Source of the DNA: DASWOJ01 sp964242415
GTDB lineage: Bacteria > Pseudomonadota > Alphaproteobacteria > Acetobacterales > Acetobacteraceae
NCBI GenBank assembly: GCA_964242415.1
Contig: CAXTAT010000023.1
Location: 1-64,000, forward strand
Length of the DNA stretch: 64,000 nt
Direction: 5' to 3'
In this document: positions 26,206-35,632 of the stretch, piece after piece
Layout of the letters: each line of letters opens with the position of its first letter
Position numbering within the stretch: the stretch's first letter is position 1
The notes under the pieces: model-generated
What the model saw: the letters and a program-made list of their open reading frames with translations, nothing else
What the model was told of the DNA's origin: nothing
Databases searched by the model: none
Position numbers and translations under genes: made by a program

Positions 26206-26287
26206 AATCCGCACATGGATCAGGCAAAAAGATGATGCGTAGGGCTGTTCTGCCCAGCTTTGCAGCTAGGCGTGGTATAGTGCCGCT

Positions 26288-26545
26288 TTATTGGTCATAG
26301 TTCTGCACCATGGCGCGGAACGACAGCCAGTCGCTGCGGATGATCGCGAACGCCACGCACCACAGCACCACCGAGATCGCAGTCGTGATCAGCAGCTTGC
26401 GCCCCATCCGCGCCTGCTGCGGCGCCCCGCGCCAGCCAGTGGTCTCGTCGGCGTCCGCCACTGGCCGAACGCCGAAGGGCAGCACGGCGAACAGCACCGT
26501 CCACCAGATCATGGTGAACAGCACGACCGCGGTGAACGGGTTCAT
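26288..26545 (-). CDS. DUF1467 family small membrane protein
   Basis: 85-residue protein with two transmembrane segments (about 5-27 and 52-70) and the family pattern TMIWWTVLFAVLPFGVRP followed by RMGRKLLITT. Function is unknown. The family is characteristic of alphaproteobacteria and commonly sits between rnj and proS. ATG at 26545 is 8 bp after the rnj stop, so it is the last gene of the nuo-birA-coaX-rnj transcript. Confidence 0.88.
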   Translation of the reverse strand: MNPFTAVVLFTMIWWTVLFAVLPFGVRPVADADETTGWRGAPQQARMGRKLLITTAISVVLWCVAFAIIRSDWLSFRAMVQNYDQ

Positions 26546-26553
26546 CGCTCCTG

Positions 26554-28203
26554 CTACACCCGCAGCAGGTGGACATCCACCATCGGGCGCTTTTGCAGCC
26601 GCCGCCCCAGCGCCCGGCGCAGCGCGGCCCGCGCCGCATCGGCCAGCGCCGAATCGTCCTTGCGCAGCGTCATCGGCAGGTCCGCCACCGCCTGCGAGAA
26701 CTCCGCCGTTACCCGTGCCGTCTCCGGGTCGTCAGGCTCGAACAGGCCCGGCGCGCTGACCCGCGGCCTGCCGACCATCTTGCCCGCCGCGTCCACGGCG
26801 AAGCTGCCCAGCACGACGCCGTTGAACAGCATGCGCCGCCGGGCCGCCAACACGCCGCCGTTCAGCGGCACCACGCGGTTGCCGTCCAGCGCCAGCCGTC
26901 CCACGGGGGCGCTATCGACCACCTCCGGCCGGCCCGGCGACAGACTCAGGATGTCGCCGTCCTCCAGCAGGATCGGCGTCGCGCCGCCCTCCTTGGCCAG
27001 GGCAGCATGGGCGGACAGGTGCCGCCACTCGCCATGCACAGGGACGGAGAACTTCGGCTTCACCAGGGCATAAAGCTGCTTCAGCTCGTCCCGCGCCGGG
27101 TGGCCGGAGACGTGGGTCATGTGCTCCTCGTCGGTGATGACGCGGACGCCGCGGCGGACCAGGCCATCCTGCACGGCGATGATCGGGCGCTCATTGCCGG
27201 GGATCATGCGGCTGCTGAAGATGACGGTATCGCCCTCGCCCAGGGCGATGTTGGGGTGGGTGTCGGCGGCGATGCGGGACAGTGCGCTGCGCGGCTCCCC
27301 CTGGCTGCCAGTCACCAGGATCAGCAGGTTGTCGTCGGGGATCGACCCGGCTTCGTCCTCCGGCACGAAATCCGGCAGGCCGCGCAGGTAGCCGCAGTCC
27401 TTCGCCGCAGCCTCCAGGTTGCGCAGGGAACGGCCGACCAGGGCAACGTGCCGCCCGGCGTCGCGGGCCGCCAGCGCCACGCTCTCGACCCGGGCCACGT
27501 TGCTGGCGAAGCAGGTGATGGCGATCCGGCCGCGCCGGATGCTCCGCACCAGCTCGCTCAGGCTGCGACGCACATCCGCCTCGGAACCCGAGTGGCCATC
27601 GACCATCGCGTTGGTGCTGTCGCAGACCATGGCCAGCACGCCCTCCTCTCCCAGCTTGGCGAAGGCGGCCTGGTCGGTCGGCGGGCCGATCAGCGGGTCG
27701 GCGTCCAGCTTCCAGTCGCCGGTGTGCAGGATGGTGCCGTACGAGGTGCGGATCACCAGCGCCTGCGCCTCGGGCAGGGAGTGCGCGACGGGCATGAACT
27801 GCAGCTTGAACGGGCCGATCTCGAACGCGCCGCCGGGGGGCACGACGTGGACGCGGACCTCGTTGACCAGCCCGGCCTCCCCGAGCTTGCGCTTCAGGAC
27901 GGCGGCGGCGAACGGCGTCGCGTACACGGGGCAGCGCAGTTGCCGCCACAGGTGGGCGACAGCGCCGATGTGGTCCTCATGTGCGTGGGTGATCACCAGG
28001 GCCAGCAAGTCGTCGCGCCGGTCGGCGATGAAGGCCGGGTCCGGCATCATGATCTCGACCTCGGGATTGTCGTTGCCCCCGAAGCCGATGCCGCAGTCGA
28101 TGGCCAGCCACTTGCCGCTGGCCCGGTAAAGATTAAGGTTCATGCCGATCTCACCCGTCCCGCCTAAGGGCAGGAAGGCCAGATCACCGCTGTAAGCGTC
28201 CAT
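26554..28203 (-). CDS. rnj: Ribonuclease J
   Basis: Metallo-beta-lactamase/beta-CASP nuclease with 5'-3' exo- and endonuclease activity on RNA. The zinc motif HAHEDH is at residues 73-78, the beta-CASP domain at about 210-360, and the C-terminal domain ends the 549-residue protein. The ATG at 28203 directly follows the coaX stop (TAAATG). The birA-coaX-rnj order downstream of nuoN is conserved in alphaproteobacteria. Confidence 0.93.
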   Translation of the reverse strand: MDAYSGDLAFLPLGGTGEIGMNLNLYRASGKWLAIDCGIGFGGNDNPEVEIMMPDPAFIADRRDDLLALVITHAHEDHIGAVAHLWRQLRCPVYATPFAAAVLKRKLGEAGLVNEVRVHVVPPGGAFEIGPFKLQFMPVAHSLPEAQALVIRTSYGTILHTGDWKLDADPLIGPPTDQAAFAKLGEEGVLAMVCDSTNAMVDGHSGSEADVRRSLSELVRSIRRGRIAITCFASNVARVESVALAARDAGRHVALVGRSLRNLEAAAKDCGYLRGLPDFVPEDEAGSIPDDNLLILVTGSQGEPRSALSRIAADTHPNIALGEGDTVIFSSRMIPGNERPIIAVQDGLVRRGVRVITDEEHMTHVSGHPARDELKQLYALVKPKFSVPVHGEWRHLSAHAALAKEGGATPILLEDGDILSLSPGRPEVVDSAPVGRLALDGNRVVPLNGGVLAARRRMLFNGVVLGSFAVDAAGKMVGRPRVSAPGLFEPDDPETARVTAEFSQAVADLPMTLRKDDSALADAARAALRRALGRRLQKRPMVDVHLLRV

Positions 28204-29013
28204 TTAATCGCCTTCGTTTAATCGCATTCTGTCACGACTCAATGTGGGTGCGGGGTTGCGATCCGCCAACAAGCGCAGGCCATCCAATGTCAGATCGGGA
28301 TCGACGACGTCGATGATCGTCGTGCCCTCGGCCAGCAGGGGCGCCAGGCCGCCGGTGGCGACCACCCGCATCGGCGCGTCGTATTCGGCCCGTATGCGGG
28401 TCACCAGGCCCTCGACCAGGCCGACGTAGCCCCAATAGATGCCGGACTGCATCGCCGGGATGGTGGATCGGCCGATCACCGCCTGCGGCCGGCCGATGCC
28501 GATGCGGGGCAGCCGCGCCGCCGCCTTGTGCAGCGCCTCGATGGACAGGTTGATGCCTGGGGCGATGGCGCCACCCAGGTAGGCGCCGTCCCGGTCCACC
28601 ACGTCGAACGTCGTCGCCGTGCCGAAGTCCAGCACCAGCAGCGGGCCGTGGTGGGCCTGGTGGGCGGCCATGGTGTTCAGCAGGCGGTCGGCGCCGACCT
28701 CGGCCGGGTTGTCCACCCTGATGTCGAAGCCCCAGTCGAGGTTGGACCGCGCGACCAACGGCTCCGTGCTGAACCATTCCCGGCACAGGCGGCGCAGGTG
28801 GTACAGCGCTGCCGGCACGACAGTGCCGATCACGGTGCGGTCGATCTCCGCCGGCTTCAGCCCGGTGAACTGCAGCAGCGTCAGCAGCCAGACGGCATAC
28901 TCGTCGCTGGTGCGCTGCGGCTCGGTGGCGATGCGCCAGATGCCGCGCCAGTTTGCACCGTCATGGACGGCGAACACGACGTTGGTGTTGCCTGCATCCA
29001 CCACCAGCAGCAC
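28204..29013 (-). CDS. coaX: Type III pantothenate kinase
   Basis: First step of coenzyme A synthesis, insensitive to CoA feedback. The ASKHA-fold phosphate loop DAGNTN starts at Asp6; EVGADRLLN and DFGTATTFD are the other family motifs. The length of 269 is slightly above the usual 255-260. The start is GTG at 29013, 3 bp after the birA stop. Confidence 0.95.
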   Translation of the reverse strand: MLLVVDAGNTNVVFAVHDGANWRGIWRIATEPQRTSDEYAVWLLTLLQFTGLKPAEIDRTVIGTVVPAALYHLRRLCREWFSTEPLVARSNLDWGFDIRVDNPAEVGADRLLNTMAAHQAHHGPLLVLDFGTATTFDVVDRDGAYLGGAIAPGINLSIEALHKAAARLPRIGIGRPQAVIGRSTIPAMQSGIYWGYVGLVEGLVTRIRAEYDAPMRVVATGGLAPLLAEGTTIIDVVDPDLTLDGLRLLADRNPAPTLSRDRMRLNEGD

Positions 29014-29016
29014 GGC

Positions 29017-29739
29017 CTAGCCCCCATCGGCTTGCAGGATTTCGCCGGTCGGCATCGCGTGCACCCGGCCGCCCGATTGCAACAGCAGTGCGCCGTCGTC
29101 GCCCAGACCTGTAAACGCGCCACCCACCTCCGCGTTGCCCCAGCGCACGCGCATGTGGCTGCCAGGCGCCGGGCCAAGGTCGAGCCAGGCGCGCCGGACC
29201 GGGGCGAAGCCGTCCTGTTGGCGCACGCGGTCCCAGTGGTCCAGCCGCGCCAGCAGCAGCGTCGCGGCCGCGGCTGGGTCAGCCCCGCCGGGAACCACCG
29301 CCACGTTCGGCAAGTCCGGCGCGGCGGCGAGGTTGGCGCCGAAGCCCAGCACCAGCCAGTCCAGCCGTCCCGCCACGTCCAGCGCCGTGTCGATCAGGAC
29401 GCCGCCGACCTTTGCAGCGCCTAGCACGACGTCGTTGGGCCACTTGACCCGCAGCGCGTCGCTGGGAAGCGCCTCCGCCAGCGCCACCGCCGCGAGGAGC
29501 GCCCACTGCCCGGCATCGCTGGCCGGACCCGCCGGACGCAACAGGACGGAAACCGCAAGGTTACCCTCAAGGGTCTGCCAGGTCCGGCCGCGGCTGCCCC
29601 GGGCGTGGGTCTGCCGCGCCGCCATGATGGCCAGGCGACCAGGCTCGCCAGCCTGCGCCAAGGTGGTGCACAGGTCGGACGTTGACCTCAAGCTCTCATA
29701 ATGCCGCAGCCGCCAGCCCGGCGGCGCAGCCGGGTTCAC
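29017..29739 (-). CDS. birA: Biotin-[acetyl-CoA-carboxylase] ligase (monofunctional)
   Basis: Activates biotin to biotinyl-5'-AMP and attaches it to carboxyl-carrier proteins. The 240-residue form has the catalytic domain with GSRGRTW and KWPNDV and a small C-terminal domain, but no N-terminal helix-turn-helix, so it cannot act as the bio repressor. The start is GTG at 29739, which overlaps the nuoN stop as GTGA. An ATG-initiated frame reaching 30369 is shadow inside nuoN. Confidence 0.94.
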   Translation of the reverse strand: MNPAAPPGWRLRHYESLRSTSDLCTTLAQAGEPGRLAIMAARQTHARGSRGRTWQTLEGNLAVSVLLRPAGPASDAGQWALLAAVALAEALPSDALRVKWPNDVVLGAAKVGGVLIDTALDVAGRLDWLVLGFGANLAAAPDLPNVAVVPGGADPAAAATLLLARLDHWDRVRQQDGFAPVRRAWLDLGPAPGSHMRVRWGNAEVGGAFTGLGDDGALLLQSGGRVHAMPTGEILQADGG

Positions 29740-31157
29740 CCGAACAGCACTTGCGCCGCCGACTGCGCCGCCGCGATCAACGGTGCAGGGAACACGAAGA
29801 ACAGCGTCGTCACCAGCGCCCCGACCCCGGCGACGAACGACACCTCCGGCGGACGGCGGTCGAAGGCAGGCTCCGCCTTGTCGAAGTACATCACCTTGAT
29901 AACCCGCAGGTAGTAGTAGGCGCCCACCACGCTGGTCAGCACGCCGACCACCGCCAGCGTCCAGTAGCCGGACTGCACCGCCGGGAAGAACACATACAGC
30001 TTGCCGAAGAAGCCGGAGAACGGCGGAATGCCGGCCATGCTGAACATGAAGATCGTCATCGCCAGCGCCAGTCCAGGATCGGTGGTGGCCAGACCCGACA
30101 GGTCGCTGATCCGGTCCAGCACCCGGCCGCGCCGCCGCATGGCGATGATGCAGGCGAACACCCCGGCGCTCATGAACACGTAGGTCACCATGTAGATCAG
30201 CACGCCGCGGATGCCCTCCGCCGTGCCGACCGCCAGGCCAACCAGCGCGTAGCCCATGTGGCCGATGCTGGAGTACGCCATCAGCCGCTTGATGTTGGTC
30301 TGCCCGATGGCCGCCAGCGCGCCCAGCAGCATGGAGGCGAGCGACACCAGCACGATGATCCCGGTCCACTGCGGCGTCAGATGGCCGAACGGCACCTCCA
30401 GCGCACGCAGCAGCAGCGCGATGGCGGCCACCTTCGGGGCGGTGCTCATGAAGGCCGTCACGGGCGTCGGCGCGCCCTCATACACGTCCGGCGTCCACAT
30501 ATGGAACGGCACCGCGGACAGCTTGAACGCCAGGCCAGCGATGATGAACACGATGCCGACGATCAGCCCGGCCGACACCCCGTTCGGGTCGGTCAGCGAC
30601 CGTGCCAGTTCGCCGAACTGCATCGTCCCGGCGAAGCCGTAGGTCAGCGAGATGCCATACAGCAGCAGCCCCGACGCCAGCGCGCCCAGGACGAAGAACT
30701 TCAGCCCGCTCTCGGCGGAACGCAAGTTGTCCCGGTCGAAGGCGCACAGCACGTAAAGTGCCAGGGATTGCAGCTCCAGGCCCAGATACAGCGTCATCAG
30801 GCTGGCCGTGCCGCACATGATCATCATGCCGACGGTGGACAGCAGGATCAGCACCGGAAACTCAAACCGGCTGATCCCAGCCCGCACGTTGTAGTCCAGC
30901 GCCAGCACGGCGCTCAGCCCGGCGCCGAGCAGGATCAGCAACTGCATGAACGTGCCGAAGCCGTCCACCACGAACAGCCCGTTATAGGCCGAGCCCGGCT
31001 GCGCCGACACCACCAGCACGGCCGTCACCATCAGCGCGCCGAGGGACAGCATGGTGCACAGGAAGGCCGGGTCAGGCTTGCGCAGGACGCCGAAGATCAG
31101 GATCGCCATCGCGCATAGCGCCAGCACGATCTCCGGCAGTGCCAGGGTCCAGTTCAT
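29736..31157 (-). CDS. nuoN: NADH-quinone oxidoreductase subunit N
   Basis: Antiporter-like proton-pumping membrane subunit of complex I, 473 residues with about 14 transmembrane helices. The conserved Lys/Glu-bearing helices and the SSIGHMGYALVG segment are present. ATG at 31157 overlaps nuoM by 4 bp. It is last of the 14 nuo genes, after which birA is translationally coupled. Confidence 0.95.
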   Translation of the reverse strand: MNWTLALPEIVLALCAMAILIFGVLRKPDPAFLCTMLSLGALMVTAVLVVSAQPGSAYNGLFVVDGFGTFMQLLILLGAGLSAVLALDYNVRAGISRFEFPVLILLSTVGMMIMCGTASLMTLYLGLELQSLALYVLCAFDRDNLRSAESGLKFFVLGALASGLLLYGISLTYGFAGTMQFGELARSLTDPNGVSAGLIVGIVFIIAGLAFKLSAVPFHMWTPDVYEGAPTPVTAFMSTAPKVAAIALLLRALEVPFGHLTPQWTGIIVLVSLASMLLGALAAIGQTNIKRLMAYSSIGHMGYALVGLAVGTAEGIRGVLIYMVTYVFMSAGVFACIIAMRRRGRVLDRISDLSGLATTDPGLALAMTIFMFSMAGIPPFSGFFGKLYVFFPAVQSGYWTLAVVGVLTSVVGAYYYLRVIKVMYFDKAEPAFDRRPPEVSFVAGVGALVTTLFFVFPAPLIAAAQSAAQVLFG

Positions 31158-32677
31158 GGGATGATCCCTGCGAGCTTCGGCCCCGTCGCCAGCGCGGCGA
31201 TATGCTGATCCACCATGGCGTGCACGGAGGCGTCGAAGAAGTGGGTGAAGTTGGACGGGTAGATGCCCATCCAGAGCGTCAAGCCGATCAGCGGCGTGAA
31301 GATCGCGATCTCCCGCGGCGACAGGTCCAGGATGCCGCGCAGGTCATCGCGCGTGATCGTCCCGAAGATGACCCGGCGGTAAAGGTAGAGCATGTAAACC
31401 GCACCGAGGATCATGCCAAAGCTGCCGAGGTAGGCGAGGTACAGGCTGATCTTGAAGGCCCCGACCAGCACCAGAAACTCACCGACGAAGCCCGATGTGC
31501 CCGGCAGGCCGACGCTGGCCATGGTGAACACCATGAAGAACAGCGCATACGCTGGCATCCGCGTCGCCAAGCCGCCATACCGCGCGATGTCCCGGGTGTG
31601 GATGCGATCGTAGATCACCCCGACGCACAGGAACAGCGCCGCCGAGACGATGCCATGCGACAGCATCTGGAACATCGCGCCCTGGATGCCCTGCGCGTTG
31701 AAGGTGAAGATGCCGATCACCACGACGCCCATGTGCGCGATGGACGAGTAGGCGATCAGCTTCTTCATGTCCGTCTGCGCGAGTGCCACCAGCGACGTGT
31801 AGATCACCGCCACCACGCCCAGCGCGAACATCAGCGGCGCGAACTGCTGCGACGCCTGCGGCAGCATCGGCACCGAGAAGCGCAGGAAGCCATACGCCCC
31901 CATCTTCAGCAGCACGCCCGCCAGGATCACCGAGCCGGCCGTCGGCGCCTCCACATGCGCATCGGGCAGCCAGGTATGGACCGGCCACATCGGCACCTTC
32001 ACCGAGAACGACGCCAGGAACGCCAGGAACAGCCAGAACTGCATCCGCACGGGGAACGGCGTGTGCATCAACACGGCGAGGTCGGTCGTCTTGGCGTAAT
32101 ACAGCACCGCCAGCAACGCCAGCAGCATCAGGATCGATCCGGCCAACGTGTACAAGAAGAACTTGAAGCTGGCGTAAACCCGCCGCGGCCCGCCCCAGAC
32201 GCCGATGATCAGGAACATCGGGATCAGCACGCCCTCAAAGAACATGTAGAACACGACGAAGTCCTGCGCCGAGAACATGCCGACCATCATGGTTTCCAGT
32301 ACCAGGAACGCGAGCATGTACTCGCGCACCCGCACCGTGATCGCCTCCCAGCTCGCCAGGATGCAGATCGGCACCAGCGCCGTGGACAGCAGCACGAACA
32401 GCACCGAGATGCCGTCCACGCCCATGCGGTAGCCGACGTTGAACTCGGGGAGCCAGGACAGGCTTTCCTGGAACTGGAAGCCGGGGTTGGCCGGGTCGAA
32501 CCGCACCCACAGCAGCACCGACAGCGCGAACACGATCAGGCTGGTCCATAGCGCCGCCCAGCGGGCGTTGCTGGCCACCACGGCGTCGTCCCCGCGCACA
32601 GTCATGATGAACAGGCCGCCAGCCAGGGGCAGCCAGGTCAGCAGGGACAGCAAGGGGAAGCCGGCAGCGTTGTTCAA
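31154..32677 (-). CDS. nuoM: NADH-quinone oxidoreductase subunit M
   Basis: Proton-pumping membrane subunit of complex I, 507 residues, about 14 helices, with HTWLPDAHVEAPTAGSVILA and SSIAHMGVVVIG. The start appears to be TTG at 32677 (MNNAAGFPLL), 4 bp after the nuoL stop; no ATG gives a complete first helix. Confidence 0.95.
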   Translation of the reverse strand: MNNAAGFPLLSLLTWLPLAGGLFIMTVRGDDAVVASNARWAALWTSLIVFALSVLLWVRFDPANPGFQFQESLSWLPEFNVGYRMGVDGISVLFVLLSTALVPICILASWEAITVRVREYMLAFLVLETMMVGMFSAQDFVVFYMFFEGVLIPMFLIIGVWGGPRRVYASFKFFLYTLAGSILMLLALLAVLYYAKTTDLAVLMHTPFPVRMQFWLFLAFLASFSVKVPMWPVHTWLPDAHVEAPTAGSVILAGVLLKMGAYGFLRFSVPMLPQASQQFAPLMFALGVVAVIYTSLVALAQTDMKKLIAYSSIAHMGVVVIGIFTFNAQGIQGAMFQMLSHGIVSAALFLCVGVIYDRIHTRDIARYGGLATRMPAYALFFMVFTMASVGLPGTSGFVGEFLVLVGAFKISLYLAYLGSFGMILGAVYMLYLYRRVIFGTITRDDLRGILDLSPREIAIFTPLIGLTLWMGIYPSNFTHFFDASVHAMVDQHIAALATGPKLAGIIP

Positions 32678-32681
32678 GGGA

Positions 32682-34610
32682 TCACCGGAAAATCAGGAAG
32701 ATGCTGACGAGCAGCACCAGCCCAATCAGCATCGTGAAGGCATAGACCGCGATGGAGCCGGTCTGGATGCGGACCACCTGCGCCGAGCCGTCCGCGGCCA
32801 GCGAGGCGATGCCGTTCGGCATGCCGTCGATCAGCGTCTCGTCGCCGACATGCCACAGCACCCGTGCCAGGCGCTGCGTCGGGCGGACGAAGATGCGGTC
32901 ATACAGCTCGTCGAAGTAGTACTTGTTCAACACGATGCGGTACAGGGCGGGCGCCGCGGCCGCCATGCGCGCGGGCAGCGCCGGGACGAAGACATACATG
33001 ACATAGGCCAGCGCGATGCCGGCCAGGCCGACCAGGGTGGGCAGCAGCGACGCCAGCAACGGCACCGTCTCCATGTCGTGCATGACGGTGTTGGTCGGCG
33101 CGTTCACGATGCTGCCGCGCCAGAACTCCAGCCAGTCCTCGCCGATGAACCAGCCGTGGAACACGAAGCCGGTCAGCACGGCGCCAAGGGCCAGCACGAT
33201 CAATGGCCCCGTCATCACCGCCGGGCTTTCGTGGACGTGGTCCATGGTCTTCTGGTCGGCCCGCGGCTTGCCATGGAAGGTCAGGATCAGCAGCCGCCAG
33301 GAGTAGAATGCCGTCAGGAACGCCGCGACGACGCCGCAGATGTAGCCGTAGGTGCCGACGGCGCTGCCCTTGGCCCAGGCTGCCTCCAGGATCGCGTCCT
33401 TCGAGTAGTAGCCGGCAAAGAAGGGGATGCCGGCCAGCGCCAGGCTGCCGACCCACATGACGACGTAGGTGATCGGTATCTTGCGCCAGATGCCGCCCAT
33501 GCGCCGGATGTCCTGCTCATCGGACATCGCGTGGATCACCGACCCGGCGCCGAGGAACAGCAACGCCTTGAAGAAGGCATGCGTGAACAGGTGGAACACC
33601 GATGCCTGATAGGCGCCGACACCGGCGGCCAGGAACATATAGCCAAGCTGCGACATGGTTGAGTAGGCGATGATGCGCTTGATGTCGTTCTGCACGCAGC
33701 CGATGGTCGCCGCGAACAGGCAGGTCGTGGCGCCCATGAACGCCACGAAGCCCAGCGCGCCCGGCGCATACTCCAGCACCGGCGACATGCGCGCCATCAG
33801 GAACACCCCGGCCGTCACCATCGTCGCCGCGTGGATCAGCGCGGAGACCGGCGTCGGCCCCTCCATCGCGTCCGGCAGCCAGACGTGCAGGCCCAACTGC
33901 GCCGACTTACCGGCAGCACCCAGGAACAGCAGCACGCCGATCACCTCATAGGCCCGCCAGGTGCTGCCCAGCACATGGTAGGTGTCGCCGACGTGGTCGT
34001 GCACATGGGCGAAGATGTCGGGGAACTCGACGGAGCCGAAGATCGCGAACACCAGCGCGATCCCCACGGCGAAGAACAGGTCCCCCACCCGGTTGACCAC
34101 GAACGCCTTCATGGCGGCCCGGTTAGCGCTGGGCCGGTCGTACCAATAGCCGATCAGCAAGTAGCTCGCGAGGCCGACGCCCTCCCAGCCGAAAAATAGC
34201 TGCACCAGGTTGTCCGCCGTCACCAGCATCAGCATGGCGAAGGTGAACAGGCTCAGGTAGCTGAAGAAGCGCGGAATGGTCGCATCATGGCTCATGTAGC
34301 CGATGCTGTAGATGTGGATCAGCGTCGCGATGAACGTGACCATGGCGACCATCATCGCCGACAGCGTGTCGTAGTGCAGCGCCCACTCGACGTGGAAGCC
34401 CTCGACATCCATCCAGGTGCCGAGACTGACGGCGCCGGGCAGCGCGTCCCCGGTCAGGCAGGGCACGAAACTGGCGACGCCGCAGACCGCGGCCACGCAC
34501 ATGCACAGTACCGTGACGGCCTCGCTGGCCTTGTCCCCGATCTGACGTCCGAACAGCCCGGCGACCAGCGCCCCAACCAGCGGCGCGAACACGGCAACGG
34601 CGTACAGCAT
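32682..34610 (-). CDS. nuoL: NADH-quinone oxidoreductase subunit L
   Basis: Distal proton-pumping subunit of complex I, 642 residues. It has the antiporter core (LHVWLPDAMEGPTPVSALIH, STMSQLGYMFLAAGVG) and a C-terminal lateral helix running back along the arm. ATG at 34610, 3 bp after nuoK. Confidence 0.95.
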   Translation of the reverse strand: MLYAVAVFAPLVGALVAGLFGRQIGDKASEAVTVLCMCVAAVCGVASFVPCLTGDALPGAVSLGTWMDVEGFHVEWALHYDTLSAMMVAMVTFIATLIHIYSIGYMSHDATIPRFFSYLSLFTFAMLMLVTADNLVQLFFGWEGVGLASYLLIGYWYDRPSANRAAMKAFVVNRVGDLFFAVGIALVFAIFGSVEFPDIFAHVHDHVGDTYHVLGSTWRAYEVIGVLLFLGAAGKSAQLGLHVWLPDAMEGPTPVSALIHAATMVTAGVFLMARMSPVLEYAPGALGFVAFMGATTCLFAATIGCVQNDIKRIIAYSTMSQLGYMFLAAGVGAYQASVFHLFTHAFFKALLFLGAGSVIHAMSDEQDIRRMGGIWRKIPITYVVMWVGSLALAGIPFFAGYYSKDAILEAAWAKGSAVGTYGYICGVVAAFLTAFYSWRLLILTFHGKPRADQKTMDHVHESPAVMTGPLIVLALGAVLTGFVFHGWFIGEDWLEFWRGSIVNAPTNTVMHDMETVPLLASLLPTLVGLAGIALAYVMYVFVPALPARMAAAAPALYRIVLNKYYFDELYDRIFVRPTQRLARVLWHVGDETLIDGMPNGIASLAADGSAQVVRIQTGSIAVYAFTMLIGLVLLVSIFLIFR

Positions 34611-34613
34611 GGG

Positions 34614-34919
34614 CTAGCCCCGCATCAGGGAGACGTCCTCGACCTCGATCGAGCCGCGGTTGCGGAAGTACACGACGACGATGGCCAGGCCGATGGCTGC
34701 CTCCGCCGCCGCGACGGTCAGCACGAACAGCGCGAACACCTGGCCCGCCAGGTCGCCCAGCGCCGAGCTGAACGCCACCAGGTTCAGGTTCACCGCGAGC
34801 AGCATCAACTCGATCGACATCATGATGACGATGATGTTCTTGCGGTTGAGGAATATGCCGAAGATGCCCAACACCAGCAGGATTGCGCTGACGACTAGGT
34901 AGTGTCCGACGCCGATCAT
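34614..34919 (-). CDS. nuoK: NADH-quinone oxidoreductase subunit K
   Basis: Small membrane subunit of complex I, 101 residues with three transmembrane helices and the conserved glutamates in SIELMLLAVNLN and in AEAAIGLAIV. ATG at 34919 overlaps nuoJ by 4 bp. Confidence 0.95.
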   Translation of the reverse strand: MIGVGHYLVVSAILLVLGIFGIFLNRKNIIVIMMSIELMLLAVNLNLVAFSSALGDLAGQVFALFVLTVAAAEAAIGLAIVVVYFRNRGSIEVEDVSLMRG

Positions 34920-35623
34920 CCGTGCTCTCCGGGGCCGGGCTTATCGACGCCGTGCTCGTGTGGCTCATCCGCATGGACCAGCGCCGGCTCGGGCTTTGGC
35001 CGGATGATGCCGGTGACGTTGGTGCCGGCGCCGAGGCGGACGGGCATGATCTCCAGCGTGTCGGCGACGCTGCGGGCGTTTTGCCGCGAGATGTCCTGGC
35101 GCTTGCTGGTCTGGCGTTCGCGGTGCGTCAGCACGATCGCGCCGATCATCGCCACCATCAGGATCAGCCCGGCCACCTGGAACAAGAAGATGTAGTCGGT
35201 GTAGATCAGCCGCCCCAGCGCCTGCGTGTTGCCTAGGTTGCCCGGGGTGCTGCTCAACCGCAACGAACTCGCCTGCGGCGCGAACTCCCAGCCGCCCGCG
35301 ACAAGCAGCAACTCCGCCAGCAGCACCACGCCGACGGTGGCGCCGATCGGCAGGTAACGTTGGTAACCCTCGCGAAGCTGGGCGAAGTTCACGTCCAGCA
35401 TCATCACGACAAATAGGAACAGCACCGCGACGGCGCCGACATAGACGATGACCAGGATCATCGCCAGGAACTCGGCCCCGGCAATCAGGAACAGCGCCGC
35501 CGCGTTGAAGAACGCCAAGATCAGGAACAGCACGGAGTGCACGGGATTGCGCGCCGTCACCACCATCGCGGCGGAGCCGAGCAAGATGGCGGCGAATAGG
35601 TAGAACGCGGCGGAGACGATCAT
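34916..35623 (-). CDS. nuoJ: NADH-quinone oxidoreductase subunit J
   Basis: Membrane subunit of complex I with five helices, including the mobile third helix (FLAMILVIVYVGAVAVLFLFV). The 235 residues exceed the usual length of about 200 because of a hydrophilic His/Pro/Glu-rich C-terminal tail. ATG at 35623, 9 bp after nuoI. Confidence 0.93.
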   Translation of the reverse strand: MIVSAAFYLFAAILLGSAAMVVTARNPVHSVLFLILAFFNAAALFLIAGAEFLAMILVIVYVGAVAVLFLFVVMMLDVNFAQLREGYQRYLPIGATVGVVLLAELLLVAGGWEFAPQASSLRLSSTPGNLGNTQALGRLIYTDYIFLFQVAGLILMVAMIGAIVLTHRERQTSKRQDISRQNARSVADTLEIMPVRLGAGTNVTGIIRPKPEPALVHADEPHEHGVDKPGPGEHG

Positions 35624-35632
35624 GGGCAGGCT

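Larger units (their letters stand above)
25891..26287. other. 397-bp intergenic region between DUF1467 and proS
   Basis: This region has visibly lower G+C than its surroundings and no convincing reading frame. It contains a 15-bp dyad at 25991-26005, an intrinsic terminator for the minus-strand transcript at 26071-26111, and two further stem-loops at 26142-26166 and 26174-26194. The proS promoter should lie at its left end. The hairpin cluster plus terminator is annotated separately as a possible small RNA. Confidence 0.7.

Noticed and set aside
26047..26300. Short plus-strand open frames in the DUF1467-proS gap, one after an AGGGAGGAAAC motif
   Set aside because: Products are basic and featureless and run through the stem-loops and terminator. 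The purine-rich motif is not positioned for a convincing start.
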